Assembly: GCF_014654895.1 (NCBI RefSeq) | Contig: NZ_BNBE01000001.1 | Coordinates: 1,364,001 to 1,428,000 of the forward strand | Reading direction: 5' to 3' | DNA: 64,000 nucleotides | Origin: Streptomyces filamentosus | GTDB taxonomy: Bacteria > Actinomycetota > Actinomycetes > Streptomycetales > Streptomycetaceae | Shown here: positions 44,597 through 53,719 of the stretch, in pieces | Numbering within the stretch: the stretch's first letter is position 1 | Layout of the letters: every line of letters starts with the position of its first letter | Translations under genes and position numbers: made by a program | The notes under the pieces: generated by a model | What the model saw: the letters and a program-made list of their open reading frames with translations, nothing else | Told to the model about the DNA's origin: nothing | Database searches by the model: none

Positions 44597-45612
44597 TGAG
44601 CACCACCGAGAACAAGAACCTCCTGGACCCGGGCTTCGAGCTCACCCTCCGGCCGATGCGCTACCCGGACTTCTACGAGCGCTACCGGGACGCCATCAAG
44701 AACACCTGGACCGTGGAGGAGGTCGACCTCCACTCGGACGTCGCCGACCTCGCCAAGCTCACCCCGGGCGAGCAGCACATGATCGGCCGGCTGGTCGCGT
44801 TCTTCGCCACGGGCGACTCGATCGTGGCGAACAACCTGGTCCTGACGCTGTACAAGCACATCAACTCCCCGGAGGCGCGCCTGTACCTGTCGCGCCAGCT
44901 CTTCGAGGAGGCCGTGCACGTCCAGTTCTACCTGACGCTCCTGGACACCTACCTGCCCGACCCGGACGACCGGGCGGCGGCCTTCGCGGCGGTCGAGAAC
45001 ATCCCGTCCATCCGCGAGAAGGCGCAGTTCTGCTTCCGCTGGATGGACTCGGTCGAGAAGATCGACCGCCTGGAGACGCAGGCGGACCGCCGCCGCTTCC
45101 TGCTCAACCTGATCTGCTTCGCCGCCTGCATCGAGGGCCTGTTCTTCTACGGCGCCTTCGCCTACGTGTACTGGTTCCGCTCCCGCGGCCTGCTGCACGG
45201 CCTGGCGACCGGCACCAACTGGGTCTTCCGCGACGAGACCATGCACATGAACTTCGCCTTCGAGGTCGTGGACACGGTCCGCAAGGAGGAGCCGGAGCTC
45301 TTCGACGACGAGCTGCGCGAGCAGGTCACGGCCATGCTGAAGGAGGCCGTCGAGGCCGAGCTCCAGTTCGGCCGCGACCTGTGCGGCGACGGCCTGCCCG
45401 GCATGAACACCGAGTCCATGCGCGAGTACCTCCAGTGCGTCGCCGACCAGCGCCTCGTCCGCCTCGGCTTCGCCCCGGTCTACGGCTCCGAGAACCCCTT
45501 CGCCTTCATGGAGCTCCAGGGCGTCCAGGAACTCACCAACTTCTTCGAGCGCCGCCCCTCCGCCTACCAGGTGGCGGTCGAGGGCACGGTCGACCTGGAC
45601 GAGGACTTCTAG
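44596..45612 (+). CDS. nrdB: Ribonucleoside-diphosphate reductase, class I beta subunit
   Basis: A 338-residue NrdB. Di-iron ligand boxes LFEEAVHVQFY and IEGLFFYGAFA and DETMHMNFAFEV are present. It generates the radical used by NrdA. ATG 44596 overlaps the nrdA stop (TGATG). In S. coelicolor a third gene, nrdS, follows; here the next gene is an opposite-strand def, so nrdS is absent. Confidence 0.96.
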   Translation: MSTTENKNLLDPGFELTLRPMRYPDFYERYRDAIKNTWTVEEVDLHSDVADLAKLTPGEQHMIGRLVAFFATGDSIVANNLVLTLYKHINSPEARLYLSRQLFEEAVHVQFYLTLLDTYLPDPDDRAAAFAAVENIPSIREKAQFCFRWMDSVEKIDRLETQADRRRFLLNLICFAACIEGLFFYGAFAYVYWFRSRGLLHGLATGTNWVFRDETMHMNFAFEVVDTVRKEEPELFDDELREQVTAMLKEAVEAELQFGRDLCGDGLPGMNTESMREYLQCVADQRLVRLGFAPVYGSENPFAFMELQGVQELTNFFERRPSAYQVAVEGTVDLDEDF

Positions 45613-45627
45613 CCCGTACGGACACGG

Positions 45628-45664
45628 CGAAGGGCCCCGCGCTCGTGGAGTGCGGGGCCCTTCG
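45628..45664. terminator. Bidirectional hairpin between nrdB and def
   Basis: CGAAGGGCCCCGC (45628-45640) pairs perfectly with GCGGGGCCCTTCG (45652-45664). Confidence 0.88.
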
Positions 45665-45682
45665 GCGTGCGTGCGGGGCGCG

Positions 45683-46333
45683 TCAGTCGTTCGCGACGAC
45701 GGGGTAGCGCGGGGTGCCCTCCTCCATCTGGCGCAGGGCGTCCTTGCGGTCGCGCTTGGAGAGCTTGTCGATGTAGAGGAAGCCGTAGAGGTGGTCCGTC
45801 TCGTGCTGGAGGCAGCGGGCGAAGTAGCCGGTGCCGCGGACCTTGATGGGGTTGCCGAGGAGGTCCTGGCCGTGGACCTCGGCGAAGTCCGGGCGGGCCA
45901 GCTCCGCGTAGGCGGTGGGGACCGAGAGGCAGCCCTCGTTGGAGTCGTCGAGGTGACGGCGGTCGGCCGGGAGCTCCTGGAGGACCGGGTTGACCACGTG
46001 GCCGGTGTGGCGGACGCCCTCGTCGTCGGGGCAGTCGTAGACGAAGACCTTCAGGCCGACGCCGATCTGGTTGGCGGCGAGGCCGACGCCCTCGGCGGTC
46101 TTCTGGCTGGCGAACATGTCGTCGACCAGGGCGGCCAGCTCGGGGCCGAACTCGGTGACGTCCGCGCACTCGTGGTGCAGCACCGGGTTGCCGACGACCG
46201 TGATGGGGCGGGAGGTGCCCCGCTCGCGGTGGGCGAGCTCGCGCGCCTCGCACTCCTCGGTGTCCACGATGTAGCCGTCGTCGTCCACGGCGTATCCCGT
46301 GAAGATCTGCTCGCCCGTCTCCTGCTGCGCCAT
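45683..46333 (-). CDS. def: Peptide deformylase
   Basis: A 216-residue deformylase. Motif 1 is [10 protein letters not shown], motif 2 EGCLSVP (metal Cys) and motif 3 HETDH (metal histidines and catalytic Glu). It removes the formyl group from nascent proteins. An N-terminal extension of about 40 residues ([15 protein letters not shown]) precedes the catalytic domain. It probably is cotranscribed with the TPR gene upstream. Confidence 0.96.
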   Translation of the reverse strand: MAQQETGEQIFTGYAVDDDGYIVDTEECEARELAHRERGTSRPITVVGNPVLHHECADVTEFGPELAALVDDMFASQKTAEGVGLAANQIGVGLKVFVYDCPDDEGVRHTGHVVNPVLQELPADRRHLDDSNEGCLSVPTAYAELARPDFAEVHGQDLLGNPIKVRGTGYFARCLQHETDHLYGFLYIDKLSKRDRKDALRQMEEGTPRYPVVAND

Positions 46334-46400
46334 GTGCCGCCGCGCCTTCCTGAAAACCCGATTCCGTCGGGAGACAGCCTACGGGGCGCGGGCGGAACGC

Positions 46401-47381
46401 TCAGCAGACCTCTTCGAGATCCCGCCACTCCCGGCTGTCCGGACTGTCGGCGACCCAGCCGTCGAGCAGGCCGCGCACCAGGTTCGCCGGGGCGGCGATC
46501 CCGCACTCGCGCTCGGGGACCCACAGCTCGCCGGGCGAGCGGTGGCCGAGCGGGCCGGGGTGTCCGGGCTCGCTGTGGTCGTGCGGGTCGACGTGGTCGC
46601 CCTCGCCCTCGGCACTGGGCATGGTCGACTCCGAGCAGGCCCGGCACAGGAGCCGTACCGACGAGGACCAGTCCTCGGCGGCGAAGCCCGCCTCCGCGGC
46701 GAGCTGCTCCAGCGCGTCCCGGTCGGCCTCGGTGGCGGCCTCCAGGAGGACGACCCAGGTGGGGACGGGCGAGGGGGCCCACAGCTCGATCTCGTCGAAG
46801 ACCGGGTAGGAGGGTCCGGCGGAGGTGGTGCGCTCGCCGTTCGGGACGCCGTCGTGGAGGACGACCTCGCCCCAGCGGCGCCCGGAGGAGGGCAGCGGGA
46901 CGGAGAGGACCTCGATGCGTGCCGGGTCGAGCCGGCGGCCCCACACGACCTCGGCCTCTCCCTCCGGGGAGAGCCGGACGGCGGCGCTGCCCAGCTCCAT
47001 GCCGGCGGGCTCTCCGGTGGCCGAGGAGGCTCCGGGCACCTTCAGGCCGTACGCCTGCCAGGCGCGGCGGGCCAGCGGCCAGTCCTGGAGGGCGGTGGCG
47101 GCGATGCCGACGTTCCACCAGTCGGGGGCGCCGGTCTCCTTGTCGAGCAGGGCCACGGCCCGCAGTCCGGCGGCCCGCGCCTGCTCCCAGTCGTGCCGGA
47201 ACTTGTGCAGCAGCGCCAGGTTGAACCAGGACTCGGAGAGCCAGGGCTCCAGATCCGCCGCTCTGGTGAGCAGCGCGCCCGCGTCCTCGTACCGGCCGTC
47301 GCCGATCAGCGTGAACGCGCGGTCGGTGGCCTGCCGCCACGAGGCGGAGGGCCGATGCCGTACCTTCCCGAAGATCCTCAC
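46401..47381 (-). CDS. Tetratricopeptide-repeat protein
   Basis: A 326-residue protein from GTG 47381. Residues 15-110 hold TPR-like pairs (ALLTRAADLEPWLSESWFNL, LRAVALLDKETGAPDWWNVG, QDWPLARRAWQAYGL). The rest is a beta-rich domain with Cys pairs (LLCRAC, RECGIAAP). No catalytic motif. It is 67 bases upstream of def, a conserved Streptomyces neighbour. Confidence 0.85.
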   Translation of the reverse strand: MRIFGKVRHRPSASWRQATDRAFTLIGDGRYEDAGALLTRAADLEPWLSESWFNLALLHKFRHDWEQARAAGLRAVALLDKETGAPDWWNVGIAATALQDWPLARRAWQAYGLKVPGASSATGEPAGMELGSAAVRLSPEGEAEVVWGRRLDPARIEVLSVPLPSSGRRWGEVVLHDGVPNGERTTSAGPSYPVFDEIELWAPSPVPTWVVLLEAATEADRDALEQLAAEAGFAAEDWSSSVRLLCRACSESTMPSAEGEGDHVDPHDHSEPGHPGPLGHRSPGELWVPERECGIAAPANLVRGLLDGWVADSPDSREWRDLEEVC

Positions 47382-47460
47382 GATTCCCGCCTGCCGGTCG
47401 CTTCACCCTCTTGTTCGCATCCAACCATGCCGGGTCGGACGCGCGCTCATTACCCATCGG

Positions 47461-48717
47461 TTACCCCGTGGGGACGGAGGTCATCCCCGGCCGTCCGCCG
47501 CGGGCCAGGACCCTGGCCAGACAGGCGACGACCTCCGGATGGTAGTCGCGGGCGGTGCCGAGCCGGAGCCGTTCCAGGGCCTCCAGGGCGGTGGCCGCGC
47601 CCTCCCCCGCGAGGTCGTCGTAGGCGTTCACGGCGCGGACGATGCGGGCCGGCACCGGCTGCTCGCGGTACGGGTCGGCCTGCCGCTCGACCACCAGGGC
47701 GACGGCCGCGGGGACGCCGGTCATCCGCACCACCTCGCCGCCGAGGAGGGCGATCCGGCGCTGCTCCTCGGCGGGGAGGAGGGCGGTGGCCCCGCCGGCG
47801 ACGGGGTCGACGAGGGAGAGCTGGCCGATGTCGTGCATGAGGGCGGCGTACTCCAGGACGGTCAGGTCGGCGCCGCCGAGGCCGAGCTCGCGGCCGACGG
47901 CGGCGGAGAGGTCCGCGACCCGGCGGGCGTGGCCGGGCGGGGTGCAGCCGGCGATCTCGGTCGCCCGCGCGAGGGAGGCGATGGTCTGCCGGTTGACGGT
48001 GCGGACGGCGGTGTAGCGGCGGAAGGAGACCTGGGTGAGCAGCAGCGGCACGGCGAGGACGGGCAGCGCCCACAGTCCGGCGGCGGCGACGCCGAGGGCC
48101 ATGACGACGCCGGTGGCGCAGACGGCGGAGCCGATGCCGAGGAGGGCCCGCAGTTCGTCGCGCAGGAGGGGGCCGTACGGGTAGGCGGTGCGGGCGTGGA
48201 GCAGCAGGGCGGCGAGGACGGCGTCGCACAGGCCGGTCAGGACGAGGACGAGCAGCAGGAAGAGGGCATAGGGCAGGCCGGGGTCGAGGTGTCCGGCGAC
48301 GGCGCCGGAGTTGTAGAGCGGCTGGAAGCAGAGGGCTGCGAAGGCGACGGTGAGGATCCGGCGGGCGAGGTGGTCGCGGTCGGGGCCCCGGCCGCGGGCG
48401 ATGTGGGGCACGATCCCGGCGAGCCCGCCGGCGACGGTGACGGCGAGGATCTGGAGGACGCCGTGGGTGGTGGCGGTTCCGGCGGCGTTGCCGAGGAGGG
48501 CGTAGGCGAGGGCTCCGGCGGCGGCGAGCGGGGCGGGTTCGCGCTCGCCGGGGTGGGCGCCCCAGCGGGCGAGCTCGCCGAGGGCGACGAGGGTGCCGAA
48601 GGCGAGGGCGTTGCCGGGCTCGGCGACCCCCTGCCAGAGGGTGCCGGCGAGGCCGGCGAGGCCGAGGAGGAGGGCGGTGGCGTGGACGGCGCCGACGGTG
48701 GCCACCCCCGGTCTCAT
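47461..48717 (-). CDS. HD-domain membrane protein (degenerate HD-GYP type)
   Basis: A 418-residue protein. Residues 1-230 contain about seven hydrophobic helices; residues 235-400 are an HD domain with HARRVADL and the metal pair YAALMHDIGQLSLVD. The GYP loop of true HD-GYP phosphodiesterases is missing (ERQADPYREQPV instead), so cyclic-di-GMP hydrolysis is doubtful. It follows the real HD-GYP gene by 16 bases and looks like a diverged duplicate. Confidence 0.88.
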   Translation of the reverse strand: MRPGVATVGAVHATALLLGLAGLAGTLWQGVAEPGNALAFGTLVALGELARWGAHPGEREPAPLAAAGALAYALLGNAAGTATTHGVLQILAVTVAGGLAGIVPHIARGRGPDRDHLARRILTVAFAALCFQPLYNSGAVAGHLDPGLPYALFLLLVLVLTGLCDAVLAALLLHARTAYPYGPLLRDELRALLGIGSAVCATGVVMALGVAAAGLWALPVLAVPLLLTQVSFRRYTAVRTVNRQTIASLARATEIAGCTPPGHARRVADLSAAVGRELGLGGADLTVLEYAALMHDIGQLSLVDPVAGGATALLPAEEQRRIALLGGEVVRMTGVPAAVALVVERQADPYREQPVPARIVRAVNAYDDLAGEGAATALEALERLRLGTARDYHPEVVACLARVLARGGRPGMTSVPTG

Positions 48718-48733
48718 GCGGGCTCCTGGAGGT

Positions 48734-50137
48734 TCATGCGGGTTCCCCGGTCTTGGCGGGCTCGGCGGTCTCGGCGGGTCCGGTGGTCCCGGCGGCGCCC
48801 GGGCCGGGTGCGCGGGGGGCGGGGACCTGGGTGCCGGGTTCGTCGGCGGTGACGGCGGTCTGCCAGCCGTACCGGTCGAGGGCGCGGGCGAGCGCGCCGA
48901 CCATCCGCGGGTCGAACTGGCTGCCCGCGCACCGCTCCAGTTCGGCCAGGGCGGTGGCGACGGGCCGGGCGCGGCTGTAGGAGCGGGTGGAGGTCATGGC
49001 GTCGAAGGCGTCGGCGACGGCGACGACCCGGGCGCACTCGGGGATCTGCTCGCCGCGCAGCCCGTAGGGGTAGCCGCTGCCGTCGATCCGCTCGTGGTGG
49101 TGGAGGACGGCGTCGCGGGCCTCGCCGAGGAAGCCGATGCCCCGGACCATCTCGTGGCCGTACTCGGGGTGGAGCTCGATGATCCGGCGCTCCTCGGGGG
49201 TGAGCGGTCCGTCCTTGCGCAGGACGCGGGTGGGGACGCCGAGCTTGCCGACGTCGTGGAGGATGCCGGCGAAGCGGACGACGTCGAGGCGGTCGTCGGC
49301 CATGCCGAGTTCACGGGCGATCAGGACGGAGGCGCGGCCGACGCGTTCGCTGTGGCCGCGGGTGTAGCTGTCCTTGATGTCGACGGCCTGGACGAGGGCG
49401 CGGATGGTGGCCTGGTGGGCGGCGCGCTCGCGGTGGTACTGGGCGAAGACCCAGCAGGAGACGTACATGGGCAGCAGGACGAGGAGGGCGGCCGCGGGGC
49501 CGTACGGGCTGCGCCAGAGGACGCCCATCATGAGGCCGGCGAGGCCGTGGACGAGGTGCGGGGCGAGGGCGCGGCCGAGGAGACCGCGCCAGGCGGTGCG
49601 GAGCGGGAGCCCCTCGGCGGTGGCGCGGATGCCGCCGTCGAGGGCGGTGAGGATCAGGCAGAAGACGAGGGCGGCGGCGAGGGCGGGCAGCAGCGCGCGG
49701 GGGAAGTCGGGGCCGTCGAGGGCGGCGGGGGCGTGCAGGGCGCCGGCGGTGTGGGCGGCGGTCCAGGCGGCGAGCGCGGTGGCGGCGGCGCGCCAGGCGC
49801 GGCGCCAGTGGACGGGGGGTTCCCCGACGCGGGCGAGGAGGCCGCCGGGGAGGGCGGTGAGGGCGGCGGCGGCCGGGGGCAGCAGCAGGGCGGCGGCGAG
49901 GAGCACGGGGAAGAAGGAGCCGGTGCCCAGGGGGACGGAGCCGCCGAGGGCGCGGCCGAGGAGGCGGCAGCGGGCGGGCAGCTCGCAGAGCGCGTACAGG
50001 GCGGCGAGGAGGCCGGCGGTCGCCCAGGGGGTGGGCGACGGGGGGAGGAGCGCGGGCAGGGCGCACGCTCCGGCGCCGAGGGCGGCGCAGACGATGTACG
50101 CGCGGGCCGTTCGCGGAAGGGGCTTCACGACCGTCAC
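48734..50137 (-). CDS. HD-GYP domain membrane phosphodiesterase
   Basis: A 467-residue protein with eight or so N-terminal membrane helices, then an HD-GYP domain: HSERVGRAS, LHDVGKLGVPTRVL, HPEYGHEMV and the GYP loop HHHERIDGSGYPYGLRGEQIP. Metal and catalytic residues are intact, so it probably hydrolyses cyclic-di-GMP or a similar dinucleotide. A Pro/Ala-rich tail ends it. It lies directly downstream of rsrA, linking it physically to the thiol-stress locus. Confidence 0.92.
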   Translation of the reverse strand: MTVVKPLPRTARAYIVCAALGAGACALPALLPPSPTPWATAGLLAALYALCELPARCRLLGRALGGSVPLGTGSFFPVLLAAALLLPPAAAALTALPGGLLARVGEPPVHWRRAWRAAATALAAWTAAHTAGALHAPAALDGPDFPRALLPALAAALVFCLILTALDGGIRATAEGLPLRTAWRGLLGRALAPHLVHGLAGLMMGVLWRSPYGPAAALLVLLPMYVSCWVFAQYHRERAAHQATIRALVQAVDIKDSYTRGHSERVGRASVLIARELGMADDRLDVVRFAGILHDVGKLGVPTRVLRKDGPLTPEERRIIELHPEYGHEMVRGIGFLGEARDAVLHHHERIDGSGYPYGLRGEQIPECARVVAVADAFDAMTSTRSYSRARPVATALAELERCAGSQFDPRMVGALARALDRYGWQTAVTADEPGTQVPAPRAPGPGAAGTTGPAETAEPAKTGEPA

Positions 50138-50249
50138 GCGGTCACGCTAGCGAGGACGGCGGCCGCGGGAGGCGGTCCGCCGTCGGTTCCCACCATCGGG
50201 TGATACAAGCTGACGGGCGCGCGGGGGACGCCTCGCACACCCGTCCGGG

Positions 50250-50570
50250 CTACTCCTGGGCGGCGGGGGCCTGGGTCTCCGGGGAGACCGCGGGCTCCTG
50301 CTCGGGCACCAGGTGCCCGGCGCGGATCAGGTCGATCCGGCCCATGACCTTGGCGCGCAGGTCGGTGGGGACGTCGTCACTGCCGCAGCAGCGCTTGACG
50401 AGCTTCTTCACCGCCTGCTCCAGGCCGTACTTCTCCAGGCACGGGGAGCACTCCTCGAAGTGCACCTCGAACTTGGTGCACTCGCCGTCGGGCATCTCTC
50501 TGTCGAGGAACTCGTAGAGATGGTCCAGGACTTCCGAGCAATCCGTCTCGTGCGGGTCTCCGCAGCTCAT
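50250..50570 (-). CDS. rsrA: Anti-sigma factor RsrA (zinc, thiol-sensing)
   Basis: A 106-residue zinc-binding anti-sigma factor. The HxxxCxxC motif is HFEECSPC; other Cys lie at the start ([10 protein letters not shown]) and in VKRCCGSDD. Under reducing conditions it holds SigR; disulfide formation releases zinc and SigR. Its ATG overlaps the sigR stop (ATGA), so the two are coupled. Confidence 0.97.
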   Translation of the reverse strand: MSCGDPHETDCSEVLDHLYEFLDREMPDGECTKFEVHFEECSPCLEKYGLEQAVKKLVKRCCGSDDVPTDLRAKVMGRIDLIRAGHLVPEQEPAVSPETQAPAAQE

Positions 50571-51388
50571 GAGTCCGCGCCTTTCAGATCCTTGGACGAC
50601 TCTCCCGCGCCGGCGGGGACGAGGCCGCGCTCGCGGGCGTAGTCCTCGAGCATGCCGCGGAGCTGGCGGCGGCCCCGGTGCAGCCGGGACATCACCGTAC
50701 CGATGGGGGTCCCCATGATGTCGGCGATCTCCTTGTAGGCAAAGCCCTCGACGTCGGCGAGGTAGACCGCGATGCGGAACTCCTCGGGGATCGCCTGGAG
50801 CGCGGCCTTCACGTCCGAGTCGGGGAGGTGGTCGAGCGCCTGCGACTCGGCGGAGCGCAGACCGGTCGACATGTGCGACTCGGCGCGGGCGAGCTGCCAG
50901 TCCTCGATCTCCTCGGCGGCGCTGCGCTGGGGCTCGCGCTGCTTCTTGCGGTACGAGTTGATGAAGGTGTTGGTGAGGATGCGGTACAGCCACGCCTTGA
51001 GGTTGGTGCCCTCGCGGAACTGGTGGAAGGAGCCGTACGCCTTCGCGTAGGTCTCCTGCACCAGGTCCTCGGCGTCCGCGGGGTTGCGCGTCATCCGCAG
51101 CGCGGCCGAGTACATCTGGTCGAGGAAGCCGAGGGCGTCCCGCTCGAAGCGCGCGTTGCGCTCCTCGGTCGTCTCCTCGGGGCCGTCATCGGTCCCTGTG
51201 TCGGTCCCAGTGACCGGACCCACCTCCTCCAGCGCGGTGACGGATCCGGGGCCGGACCCGCTCGTCTCGGAGGATAGACGAGGAACGGCTCCACCCGCCG
51301 CCCGAATCGGAGCGGCCTTGGGGGCGGGCAGCACGGTCCAGTCCAGCTCCGCGGACCTGACCCGCTCCGGGCAGATGGTCGAACCCAT
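50567..51388 (-). CDS. sigR: ECF sigma factor SigR (with SigR' start)
   Basis: The longer form (SigR', 273 residues) starts at ATG 51388 behind GAGGGAG; the shorter SigR starts at GTG 51223 ([10 protein letters not shown], 218 residues). The difference is exactly 55 codons, as described for S. coelicolor. Region 2 is [20 protein letters not shown], region 4 [20 protein letters not shown] and [20 protein letters not shown]. SigR directs thioredoxin, mycothiol and other thiol-stress genes. A SigR-type promoter lies upstream of ATG 51388, giving autoinduction. Confidence 0.97.
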   Translation of the reverse strand: MGSTICPERVRSAELDWTVLPAPKAAPIRAAGGAVPRLSSETSGSGPGSVTALEEVGPVTGTDTGTDDGPEETTEERNARFERDALGFLDQMYSAALRMTRNPADAEDLVQETYAKAYGSFHQFREGTNLKAWLYRILTNTFINSYRKKQREPQRSAAEEIEDWQLARAESHMSTGLRSAESQALDHLPDSDVKAALQAIPEEFRIAVYLADVEGFAYKEIADIMGTPIGTVMSRLHRGRRQLRGMLEDYARERGLVPAGAGESSKDLKGADS

Positions 51389-51430
51389 GGGGCGGACTCC
51401 CTCTCTCGCTTCACTCACCGACGCTCTCCA

Positions 51431-51457
51431 CAACAGCGGCCCCCGCCTCCGCATTCC
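51431..51457 (-). promoter_or_regulatory. SigR-dependent promoter (sigRp2-type)
   Basis: On the minus strand GGAAT (51457-51453), an exactly 18-base spacer and GTTG (51434-51431) match the SigR consensus GGAAT-N18-GTT. It sits 43 bp before the SigR' start, matching the known stress-induced promoter. Confidence 0.9.
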
Positions 51458-51474
51458 CGGCTCCCCGGTGGGGT

Positions 51475-52107
51475 TCAGCGCAGGGCGGCGAGCCATCCGG
51501 CGACGGCCCCGACGATCCGGCCGACCGCCTCGTCCCGGCCGACCGGGGCGCGCTTGGGCAGGGCGAAGCCGTGGTCGCCGTACGGGATCGCGGCGAGCTC
51601 GTACGGCCCCTCCGGAAACTCCCCGGGCTTCCCGAAGGGGTCGTTGTCGCCCTGGACGACGAGCGTGGGCAGGCCGGTGGCGAGGAGTTCGTCCGCACGG
51701 GAGCGCTCCGGCCTCCCCGGCGGGTGGAGGGGGAAGGCCAGCGCGAGGACGGCGGCGGCGCCGAGCTCCGCGCCGGTCCGGCAGGCGACCCGGGCGCCGG
51801 CGCTGCGGCCGCCCGCGACCACCGGGAGGCCCTGGGCGGCGAGGGCGGGCCAGAGGCCGCGCCAGCCGGTGTCGAGGGTCTTCGGCGCGGGGGCGAGCTT
51901 CTTCCCCGCGACCCGCCAGGGCTGCTCCACCAGGGCGACGGTCGTGCCGAGGGCGGGCAGGGCGGCGGCGAGCGCGGCCAGGTCGCGGGCCTCGATCCCG
52001 CCGCCGGCGCCGTGGCCGAGGGCGAGGACGCGGCGGGGCTCCGGGGCGGGGTGCCAGGTGATGCGCGCCTCACCGGCGTCGGTGGGCACGGTCTCGGTCT
52101 TCGTCAC
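51475..52107 (-). CDS. Alpha/beta hydrolase (dienelactone-hydrolase-like)
   Basis: A 210-residue hydrolase from GTG 52107. The oxyanion region is [15 protein letters not shown] and the nucleophile Ser in [15 protein letters not shown]; Asp and His boxes are [14 protein letters not shown] and [13 protein letters not shown]. The serine lies in the GxSxG elbow. Substrate unknown. It is upstream of sigR on the same strand, but a SigR promoter separates them. Confidence 0.9.
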   Translation of the reverse strand: MTKTETVPTDAGEARITWHPAPEPRRVLALGHGAGGGIEARDLAALAAALPALGTTVALVEQPWRVAGKKLAPAPKTLDTGWRGLWPALAAQGLPVVAGGRSAGARVACRTGAELGAAAVLALAFPLHPPGRPERSRADELLATGLPTLVVQGDNDPFGKPGEFPEGPYELAAIPYGDHGFALPKRAPVGRDEAVGRIVGAVAGWLAALR

Positions 52108-52150
52108 GTCCCCATCCTGCCGTCCGGGCCCGCCCCCGCCCGGCACCGGA

Positions 52151-52966
52151 TCAGAACAGCGTGCCGACCTCGGGGCCGGACAACTCGGCCAGCAGCTCGG
52201 GGCCGTTGTTGCGGACGTTGCTGACGGCGGTGGCGACCGGGTAGGCCCGCATCAGGCCCTCCGGCGGCGGCGCGAGCAGGGCGCGCAGCTCGTCGACGCC
52301 GGTGGTCTCCGGGTCGAGCCAGGCGTCCCAGCGGTCCTCGGTGAGCATCAGCGGCATCCGGGGGTGGATCTCGGCGAGCGTGCCGGGCCCCTCGGCGGGC
52401 GCCACCCCGAGCGGTCCGGTCTCCGCCTCGGTGGTGATCACCGAGCAGGTCGTCCACCAGGCGTTCGGGTGCTCGGGCGGCAGGGTGGGGTCGCGCCAGA
52501 ACTCGTAGAGGCCGGCCATGGCGAAGACCGAGCCGTCCGCCGGGGTCACGAAGTACGGCTGCTTGCGGGGCCGCTTCTTCTTCCCCTCGACCTCCAGGTC
52601 GCGCTCGGCCGCGCCGGTCACCCACTCGTAATAGCCGTCGGCGGGCAGGATGCAGCGGCGGGACCGGAAGGCGCGCTTGAAGGAGGGCTTCTCGTGCAGG
52701 GTCTCGGACCGGGCGTTGATCATCCGGGCCGCGCCCTCCGGCGTCTTCGACCAGGAGGGCACCAGGCCCCACCGCAGGGTCCGCAGCTGGCGAACCGGCC
52801 GGGGCGTCTCCGCGTCCTTCACAGGGCGTTCGAGGACCGCGTGGACCTGTTTGGTGGGGGCCACGTTCCAGTCCTGGTCCAGGGTCTCCTCCGGCTCCCA
52901 CTTCTCGACTCCGAAGATCTCCACGAGCTCCTCGGCGGGCCGGCTCGCCGCAAAACGTCCGCACAT
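52151..52966 (-). CDS. SOS-response-associated peptidase (YedK/HMCES)
   Basis: A 271-residue protein starting [11 protein letters not shown] at ATG 52966. After loss of Met1, Cys2 forms a covalent link to abasic [39 protein letters not shown] and the catalytic His box IHPRMPLML are family motifs. It shields abasic sites in single-stranded DNA and can auto-release. Ribosome site is weak. Confidence 0.95.
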   Translation of the reverse strand: MCGRFAASRPAEELVEIFGVEKWEPEETLDQDWNVAPTKQVHAVLERPVKDAETPRPVRQLRTLRWGLVPSWSKTPEGAARMINARSETLHEKPSFKRAFRSRRCILPADGYYEWVTGAAERDLEVEGKKKRPRKQPYFVTPADGSVFAMAGLYEFWRDPTLPPEHPNAWWTTCSVITTEAETGPLGVAPAEGPGTLAEIHPRMPLMLTEDRWDAWLDPETTGVDELRALLAPPPEGLMRAYPVATAVSNVRNNGPELLAELSGPEVGTLF

Positions 52967-53015
52967 ACGTGCCACACTGCCACGATTCCCGGCCCCGAGA
53001 GGAGCGAACCGGAGG

Positions 53016-53699
53016 ATGGACCTCTTCAGCCCGCAGGACGCGCCCGCCACCTGGCTGGTCGTCGCCACCGGCGTGGCGGCCCTCGCGGTCACCGTGCCCC
53101 GCCGCGTCTGGCTGCTCGCCCGCAACGCGATCACCATCGCCCACGAGGGCGGCCACGGCCTGGTCGCGCTCGCCGCCGGCCGCCGCCTGGAGGCGATCCG
53201 GCTGCACTCCGACACCAGCGGCCTCACCGTCACCCGGGGCCGCCCGACCGGCCTCGGCGTCGTCCTCACCCTGGCCGCCGGCTACACGGCGGCCCCGCTG
53301 CTCGGCCTCGGCGGGGCGGCGCTGCTCGGCGCGGGCCGGGTCACCCTCCTGCTGTGGTCGGCGACCGCGCTGCTCCTCGCGATGCTGGTGATGGTCCGCA
53401 ACGCGTACGGGATCCTCACCGTCGTCCTCACCGGCGCGCTCTTCGTCCTGGTCTCCTGGCTGACCGGCCCGGAGGTCCAGGCGGTCTTCGCGTACGCGGT
53501 GGTGTGGTTCCTGCTCCTCGGCGGGGTCCGGCCGCCCTTCGAGCTCCAGTCGAAGCGGCGCCGCGGGGGCGCCCCCGACTCGGACGCGGACCAGCTCTCC
53601 CGGCTCACCCACGTGCCCGCCGGGGTGTGGCTGGCCTTCTTCCACACGGTGTCCCTCTCCTGCCTGATCGGCGGCGCCACCTGGCTCCTCGCCCTGTGA
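53016..53699 (+). CDS. M50-type membrane metallopeptidase
   Basis: A 227-residue integral membrane protein from ATG 53016 with GAGAGGAG. The zinc box HEGGH lies in [16 protein letters not shown] within the membrane; five or six helices follow ([19 protein letters not shown] and others). M50 proteases cut within membranes, but the second metal-ligand Asp is not obvious. It starts 49 bases after the YedK start on the other strand and precedes aroA by 20 bases. Confidence 0.85.
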   Translation: MDLFSPQDAPATWLVVATGVAALAVTVPRRVWLLARNAITIAHEGGHGLVALAAGRRLEAIRLHSDTSGLTVTRGRPTGLGVVLTLAAGYTAAPLLGLGGAALLGAGRVTLLLWSATALLLAMLVMVRNAYGILTVVLTGALFVLVSWLTGPEVQAVFAYAVVWFLLLGGVRPPFELQSKRRRGGAPDSDADQLSRLTHVPAGVWLAFFHTVSLSCLIGGATWLLAL

Positions 53700-53719
53700 C
53701 GCCCCCGTACAGTGAGGGC

